NCBI GenBank assembly: GCA_016716135.1
Contig: JADJWX010000004.1
Span: 496,001-560,000, forward strand
DNA length: 64,000 nucleotides
Direction: 5' to 3'
Source: Lewinellaceae bacterium
GTDB taxonomy: Bacteria; Bacteroidota; Bacteroidia; Chitinophagales; Saprospiraceae
The position numbers and the translations under genes are program-made. Below are positions 60,220 through 64,000 of this stretch, one piece after another. Positions within the stretch are counted from its first letter, which is position 1. Each line of letters begins with the position of its first letter. A model generated the notes under the pieces. The model did not search any database, was not told the origin of the DNA, and saw nothing but the letters and a program-made list of their open reading frames with translations.

Positions 60220-61872
60220 ATGAAAAAAATCGCTACCCTAATCCTCTTCGTTTTTCTCTCCCATTTCCAACTTGCTGCCCAATGCGACCCCGACACCGAG
60301 CCGCCGGTGGTGGTGGCGGCGAATGACCTGTGCATCAATTTCCTGCCGTCGAAGAACATAACCATCTACGCTGCCGACCTGGTTTTAGCCAGTTCTGACA
60401 ATTGCACGGCTAAAAATGAATTGGTTTACGCCATACGTAAACTTGGAACCGGGACCGGTTTTCCTACCGACACGGCCGGCAACCCGCAAACCCAAATCAC
60501 GTTCCACTGCATTAATTACGGTTTGCAACTGCTCGAAGTTTGGGCCCGCGATGAGGCAGGGAATGCCGGTTGGGACTCTTCGCTGATCGTTTTGATTGAC
60601 AAATTTGACTTCTGCCATATTGATCCGGTTTGGGGGAACGGCTGCGCAAAAACGGAGTCGAATGAGTTGCTGGCTGAAATTACCTGGAACTTTGACCTGG
60701 AGCCGCCGGTAGATTTTCACCCTTGTCTTCCACAGCCGCCCTATACCGGGCCATGCCTGCAACAGATGTTTATCGGTAAAACTTCTACGACAGTACGGCC
60801 CAGCCTGGATAAAGATCCGCTGAACGGGGTTTCGACCTTTGACCTTGTTTTGATCAACAAACACATCCTCGGTATTGAGCCACTAAATTCTCCTTATAAA
60901 ATACTGGCTGCCGATGCCAATAATTCCAAATCGGTTTCAATTTCGGATGTGGTGGAATTACGCAAACTGCTGCTGGGGATTTACACCGAATTGCCTCTGC
61001 GCGATTCCTGGGGTTTTGTCCTGAAAAGTTTTCAATTCCCGGACCCCGCCAATCCGTTTGCAACGCCTGTTCCAAATACACTCGCATATGTGTACCATCA
61101 AAACCAAAATCAGAATTTTATCGGATACAAAGTTGGGGATGTAAATGGCAATGCCGTCGCCAACGCCCAGGCACCTGCCGAAGAACGCCTGGTTGCAACG
61201 CTACGGCTTGATGACCGGGTGCTGCTTCCCGGCCAAACCATCCAAATTCCCCTGTATTTTAGCGAAGCCCACAAATTGCTCGGCCTCCAGTTCGCCCTCG
61301 AATTCGACCCCGCTACGCTGGAAATTTCCAACATCACGTTTAGTGATCGGCTGACTTCGAGTCAGCCAATCACTGAAGGCCAATTTTACGCCCAACCCCA
61401 ACCCGGCCTGCTCACCCTCAGCTGGGACGATCCCACAGCCCCCGCCCTGCCCGCCGGCGCGCCCCTGTTGTTTTTGGAAATCAAAGCCCGGCAAGCGCTC
61501 CAACTCAGCCAGGCACTTCGCCTGAAAACCGAACGCCTTCGCCCCGAGCTGTACACCGCCGACGGAACGACCCACCGCCTGGCGCTCGATTTTTCGGCTG
61601 CGCCAAAAATCGGGCAAACGCGCATTTTCCCGGCTGCGCCAAACCCGGCAACCGGGCCGGTGCACATCCCCGTAGCTTTGGCCGAACCCACCAACCTGGT
61701 GCTCGAAATTTTTGATTTGAACGGTCGCCGGCATTGGCAGGAATTTTCGCTGGATGCCGGGTTGCACCGACTGGAAATTCCCGGCGCCGTGTTGGCCCGC
61801 CACCGCGGAGTATTGCCCTACCGGGTGCGGGCGGGCGGTTTGATTGAACATGGAAAATTGAGTTGTCCGTAG
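60220..61872 (+). CDS. T9SS protein with dockerin-like and cohesin-like modules, copy 2
   Basis: This 550-aa tandem paralog of the gene at 58396 has the same signal peptide and opening residues. The N-terminal domain (CINFLPSKNITIYAADLVLAS) diverges strongly. The dockerin-like pair begins at residue 198 (PLNGVSTFDLVLINKHILG; SVSISDVVELRKLLLGIY), with YKVGDVNGNAV near 305. The cohesin-like and T9SS parts are almost identical to copy 1 and share the in-frame palindrome. The upstream region (GAAATACAAAGTTTACAG, ATCCCATGAAAA) also matches that of copy 1. Exact function is unknown; extracellular binding is likely. Confidence 0.9.
   Translation: MKKIATLILFVFLSHFQLAAQCDPDTEPPVVVAANDLCINFLPSKNITIYAADLVLASSDNCTAKNELVYAIRKLGTGTGFPTDTAGNPQTQITFHCINYGLQLLEVWARDEAGNAGWDSSLIVLIDKFDFCHIDPVWGNGCAKTESNELLAEITWNFDLEPPVDFHPCLPQPPYTGPCLQQMFIGKTSTTVRPSLDKDPLNGVSTFDLVLINKHILGIEPLNSPYKILAADANNSKSVSISDVVELRKLLLGIYTELPLRDSWGFVLKSFQFPDPANPFATPVPNTLAYVYHQNQNQNFIGYKVGDVNGNAVANAQAPAEERLVATLRLDDRVLLPGQTIQIPLYFSEAHKLLGLQFALEFDPATLEISNITFSDRLTSSQPITEGQFYAQPQPGLLTLSWDDPTAPALPAGAPLLFLEIKARQALQLSQALRLKTERLRPELYTADGTTHRLALDFSAAPKIGQTRIFPAAPNPATGPVHIPVALAEPTNLVLEIFDLNGRRHWQEFSLDAGLHRLEIPGAVLARHRGVLPYRVRAGGLIEHGKLSCP
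61342..61374. repeat. 33-bp palindrome inside the coding sequence, copy 2
   Basis: Same as 59518-59550 except one base (CCAATCACT instead of CCGATCACT), leaving one G-T type mismatch in the stem. It is translated as FSDRLTSSQPITE. Confidence 0.8.
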
Positions 61873-61884
61873 GGGGTGTTTCAA

Positions 61885-61963
61885 AACCTGTCAGGTCGAA
61901 TTTGAGCCGAAAAATGCACTGCCAGGCAGTGCATTTTTGACTTCAAATTCGACCGGACAGGTT
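61885..61963. repeat. 79-bp palindrome after paralog 2
   Basis: Same position and length after the stop as the palindrome at 60064-60142, but with a handful of mismatches (GAGCCG in place of GAAGTC in the left arm, GACCGGACAGG in the right). The differences show it is the older or less selected copy. Confidence 0.85.
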
Positions 61964-62136
61964 AGCTGCGGGAACTATTTCAAACCCAACCCGGTTTTGC
62001 CCCACATAAACCACTTCCCACTATGCGCTTTCTCCGGCAACATTGGATAGATAGTCGAGGCGCCTGTTTCAGGTGACCCGGTGTGCTGCCTGCACGCCTG
62101 TAACTCAATTTCAACCCAGTAAAATTTTTCAAAATC

Positions 62137-63387
62137 ATGGCCAATCGCACGGCACGTCTCCGTCGCGAACAGGAGGCGTATGCACGGGAATGCCTGCACA
62201 AGGAGGCTTTCCGCAAATCCAAACAGCAACAGCGGCTGCGGCGCTCCGCACACCGCCTACAACCCGCCCTGGAGCAACAGTTGTACCTCCGGGAAGCAGA
62301 ACAAAGCCGGTTGTTGCGCAGCTTGCTGCGGCGCAAATCAACCCGCGAAACTTTTGGAAGCAATCACGGATTCTTCCTCGCAGTCGTACACTGCCTGGGC
62401 AGCGGTATGCACTGGCGCGAACTGAACAGCTGGCATGCACCACGCAGCCGCCGGCCGGCCCGCGTATTCGACAGCCTGGCCCGGCATGTATTCATCAAGT
62501 TTCCGTTGCCGCCGGCCCTGTATCGCGCTGTGCTGAAAACAGCGACCGAAGCCGACGAGGTGGATTACCCTGTGATCAACTGGTTTCTGCACGTGGCTGC
62601 CGGCGACAACCTGAGCCGGGCGCCGGGATTGCCCTTTGAATTCACCAAAAAAGCGGCACATTTTCTCGAGCAGGCGCCGGAAACGCTCAGCATTACGCAG
62701 GCTATGCGCTGGGCGCAGGTGCGCGCTATGGGCGGAAGCCCTGAAGTTGCGCTGGCCTTTTCGCATGCGCTGGACCAGCCTTACGGCGATTTTGAATCGG
62801 AATGGTCTGCGGTCATTCGCTTCGTAATTCGCTACTGGAAAGAAGAGCACGTCGAGCGGATACCGCGCATTGTGAAATTCATCCGGCACCAACGGCTCGA
62901 ACCCTTGACACTCGAACTGAGCGATATCAATCAAACGGTAGAGCCCTTGTTTCCAAACTTCGATATCCGCCAGGCTTCCGAGCAGTCGCTGATGGATCGC
63001 GTGCAACATTGGGAGGCACATGTAAAAGCCGCCGTTCAGGCCATCAGGGAGGCCCCTTTCCCGAAATTGGGGATGGCGGATTCTTATCAAATCCACACGA
63101 AATACGGCCTCGTGCGCATCCAGCGGTTGAAAAACATCCTGGCCTTGCACCGGGAAGGGGCGCTTATGCGCCACTGCGTGGGAGACTACGGCGCGCATTG
63201 CCGCGACGGCTATTCCAGCATCTGGAGTATCAGCATGGAAAACGGGCGCCACCGGTTGGCCACCATTCAGCTCGGGCGGAACAAGCAGGTGTTGCAATTC
63301 CGGGGCAAAGCCAACAGCCGGCCCGGCCCGGAGGCGGAAGCGGCGGTTTCCATTTGGGTAAACATGCCGGATGTGCAGCGTTTGTGA
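62137..63387 (+). CDS. PcfJ-like protein
   Basis: This 416-aa cytosolic protein has a basic, helical N-terminus (RLRREQEAYARECLHKEAF). The C-terminal region matches the PcfJ family, first known from conjugative plasmid pCF10: LKNILALHREGALMRHCVGDYGAHCRDGYSSIWSISMEN, with the CVGxY...C pattern and His residues, then a closing beta segment (RHRLATIQLGRNKQVLQFRG). The function of PcfJ proteins is not established. No conjugation genes accompany it here, so the plasmid link is only historical. Confidence 0.8.
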   Translation: MANRTARLRREQEAYARECLHKEAFRKSKQQQRLRRSAHRLQPALEQQLYLREAEQSRLLRSLLRRKSTRETFGSNHGFFLAVVHCLGSGMHWRELNSWHAPRSRRPARVFDSLARHVFIKFPLPPALYRAVLKTATEADEVDYPVINWFLHVAAGDNLSRAPGLPFEFTKKAAHFLEQAPETLSITQAMRWAQVRAMGGSPEVALAFSHALDQPYGDFESEWSAVIRFVIRYWKEEHVERIPRIVKFIRHQRLEPLTLELSDINQTVEPLFPNFDIRQASEQSLMDRVQHWEAHVKAAVQAIREAPFPKLGMADSYQIHTKYGLVRIQRLKNILALHREGALMRHCVGDYGAHCRDGYSSIWSISMENGRHRLATIQLGRNKQVLQFRGKANSRPGPEAEAAVSIWVNMPDVQRL

Positions 63388-63388
63388 A

Positions 63389-63512
63389 GCTGTCTCATAA
63401 GGTGGTTTTTGCCACTAAAATCACTAAGCACCACTAAGTTTTCACTAAGTTCATAGGGTGATTTTAGTGTTTTTAGTGCACTTAGTGTTGAAAGAATAAC
63501 TTACGAGACAGC
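63389..63512. repeat. Inverted repeat between PcfJ-like and tricorn-like genes
   Basis: Outer arms GCTGTCTCATAAGGT (63389-63403) and near-complement (63498-63512). The interior is built of short TTAGTG/CACTAA repeats in both orientations. No reading frame. Confidence 0.6.
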
Positions 63513-63616
63513 CTCGTTTTACGGTTGCCCGTAATTCGCGGAGCGCCCGTGCACCTTGGTCGACCGTACGAACAGCGTACCGCGTGTTTGTGTATTTTGC
63601 CGCAAATTTCTACGCT

Positions 63617-64000
63617 ATGCGATACTTCTTCTTGTTCCTTTGTCTGCCGCTGTGCAGCGGATTTGTTTTTTCTCAAAAAAACGAATTGTTTTTCGCCACA
63701 CACCCAAGCCTTACGCCGGATGGCCGGACTGTGATTTTCAGCCTGGAAGGCGACCTTTGGAAGGTCAGCACAACCGGTGGCCCGGCTACACGCCTGACTG
63801 CCATGCAAGGCGATGAACTTTACCCGCATGTTTCGCCCGACGGGCGCTGGATTGCCTTTACCGGCGCACAGTACGGCAGCCAGGACGTGTACGTGATGCC
63901 GGTCGACGGTGGTGAAATTCGCCAGTTGACCGTTCACGAAGCCTTCGACCACGTCGACAGTTGGTCCTGGGATTCGCGTTTTGTGTACTTCACATCCAAC
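63617..64000 (+). CDS. Tricorn/TolB-like beta-propeller protein, 5' part (runs off window)
   Basis: The first 128 residues are present. ATG 63617 starts a signal peptide (MRYFFLFLCLPLCSGFVFSQ). WD40-like PD40 propeller blades follow: HPSLTPDGRTVIFSLEGDLWKVSTTGG, LYPHVSPDGRWIAFTGAQYGSQDVYVMPVDGG and VDSWSWDSRFVYFTSN. This is the usual N-terminus of Bacteroidota tricorn-like S41 peptidases, which carry PDZ and protease domains further on, but TolB-like proteins are also possible because the rest is not visible. Confidence 0.8.
   Translation, partial: MRYFFLFLCLPLCSGFVFSQKNELFFATHPSLTPDGRTVIFSLEGDLWKVSTTGGPATRLTAMQGDELYPHVSPDGRWIAFTGAQYGSQDVYVMPVDGGEIRQLTVHEAFDHVDSWSWDSRFVYFTSN

Overview
The window comes from a Bacteroidota chromosome, most likely the Saprospirales (Lewinella/Haliscomenobacter type). 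This is inferred from sequence alone. The supporting signs are many very large secreted proteins ending in type IX secretion (T9SS) sorting domains, the operon order bamD-rpoZ-coaBC-DUF4835, a short primary sigma factor, a mevalonate-pathway decarboxylase, and TAnnTTTG-like promoter boxes just upstream of start codons. Gene density is normal and both strands are used. No phage, conjugative element, CRISPR array, rRNA or recognisable transposase gene was found.

Layout. 1-4.3 kb: two tandem DUF4331 proteins (the first cut by the window edge) and a TPR lipoprotein. 4.3-5.2 kb: a gene-free block of nested palindromic elements. 5.2-9.8 kb: a small lipoprotein, a 1024-aa T9SS cargo protein and a lone paaA. 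10.0-16.1 kb: a housekeeping block of bamD, rpoZ, coaBC, DUF4835, rseP and hscB. 16.1-17.0 kb: tRNA-Leu(CAA) and mnmD. 17.1-21.3 kb (minus): a glycine-rich secreted protein, an orphan secretin, a carboxypeptidase-regulatory-like lipoprotein and a periplasmic binding protein. 21.7-28.6 kb: initiator tRNA-Met, a stand-alone thiopeptide/lantibiotic-dehydratase C-domain protein, an outer-membrane porin-like protein, coaX, the primary sigma factor and pbpC. 28.8-40.1 kb (minus): two giant T9SS cargo genes, each split by one frameshift. 40.5-46.1 kb: a tiny lipoprotein, a polytopic membrane protein, an M43-like metalloprotease, rhodanese, PASTA protein and mvaD. 46.6-49.5 kb: a cysteine-rich HYC_CC_PP-type small protein and a TonB-dependent receptor. 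49.9-58.2 kb: DUF2911/TPR protein, small membrane protein, lipoprotein, LytTR regulator, two-component-propeller histidine kinase, a frameshifted lipoprotein and a globin. 58.4-61.9 kb: tandem paralogous T9SS proteins with dockerin-like and cohesin-like modules. 62.1-64.0 kb: a PcfJ-like protein and the start of a tricorn/TolB-like protein.

Two themes run through the window. First, it is unusually rich in dispersed palindromic or MITE-like non-coding elements. There are at least fourteen, including an identical 35-bp palindrome at two sites, two members of one hairpin family (4.9 and 13.7 kb), two copies of a 79-bp palindrome after tandem paralogs, a 33-bp palindrome translated inside both paralogs, and a repeat whose ends supply TAA stop codons of neighbouring genes. 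Second, four genes are each interrupted by a shift that one extra base would repair (near 12.70, 31.59, 35.50 and 57.18 kb). The shared direction suggests base-deletion errors in the assembly, although real decay cannot be excluded.

The most novel-looking gene sets are the orphan secretin operon with its tandem 21-bp-period upstream repeat, the stand-alone thiopeptide-type domain protein, and the dockerin/cohesin-like module shared by three T9SS proteins.
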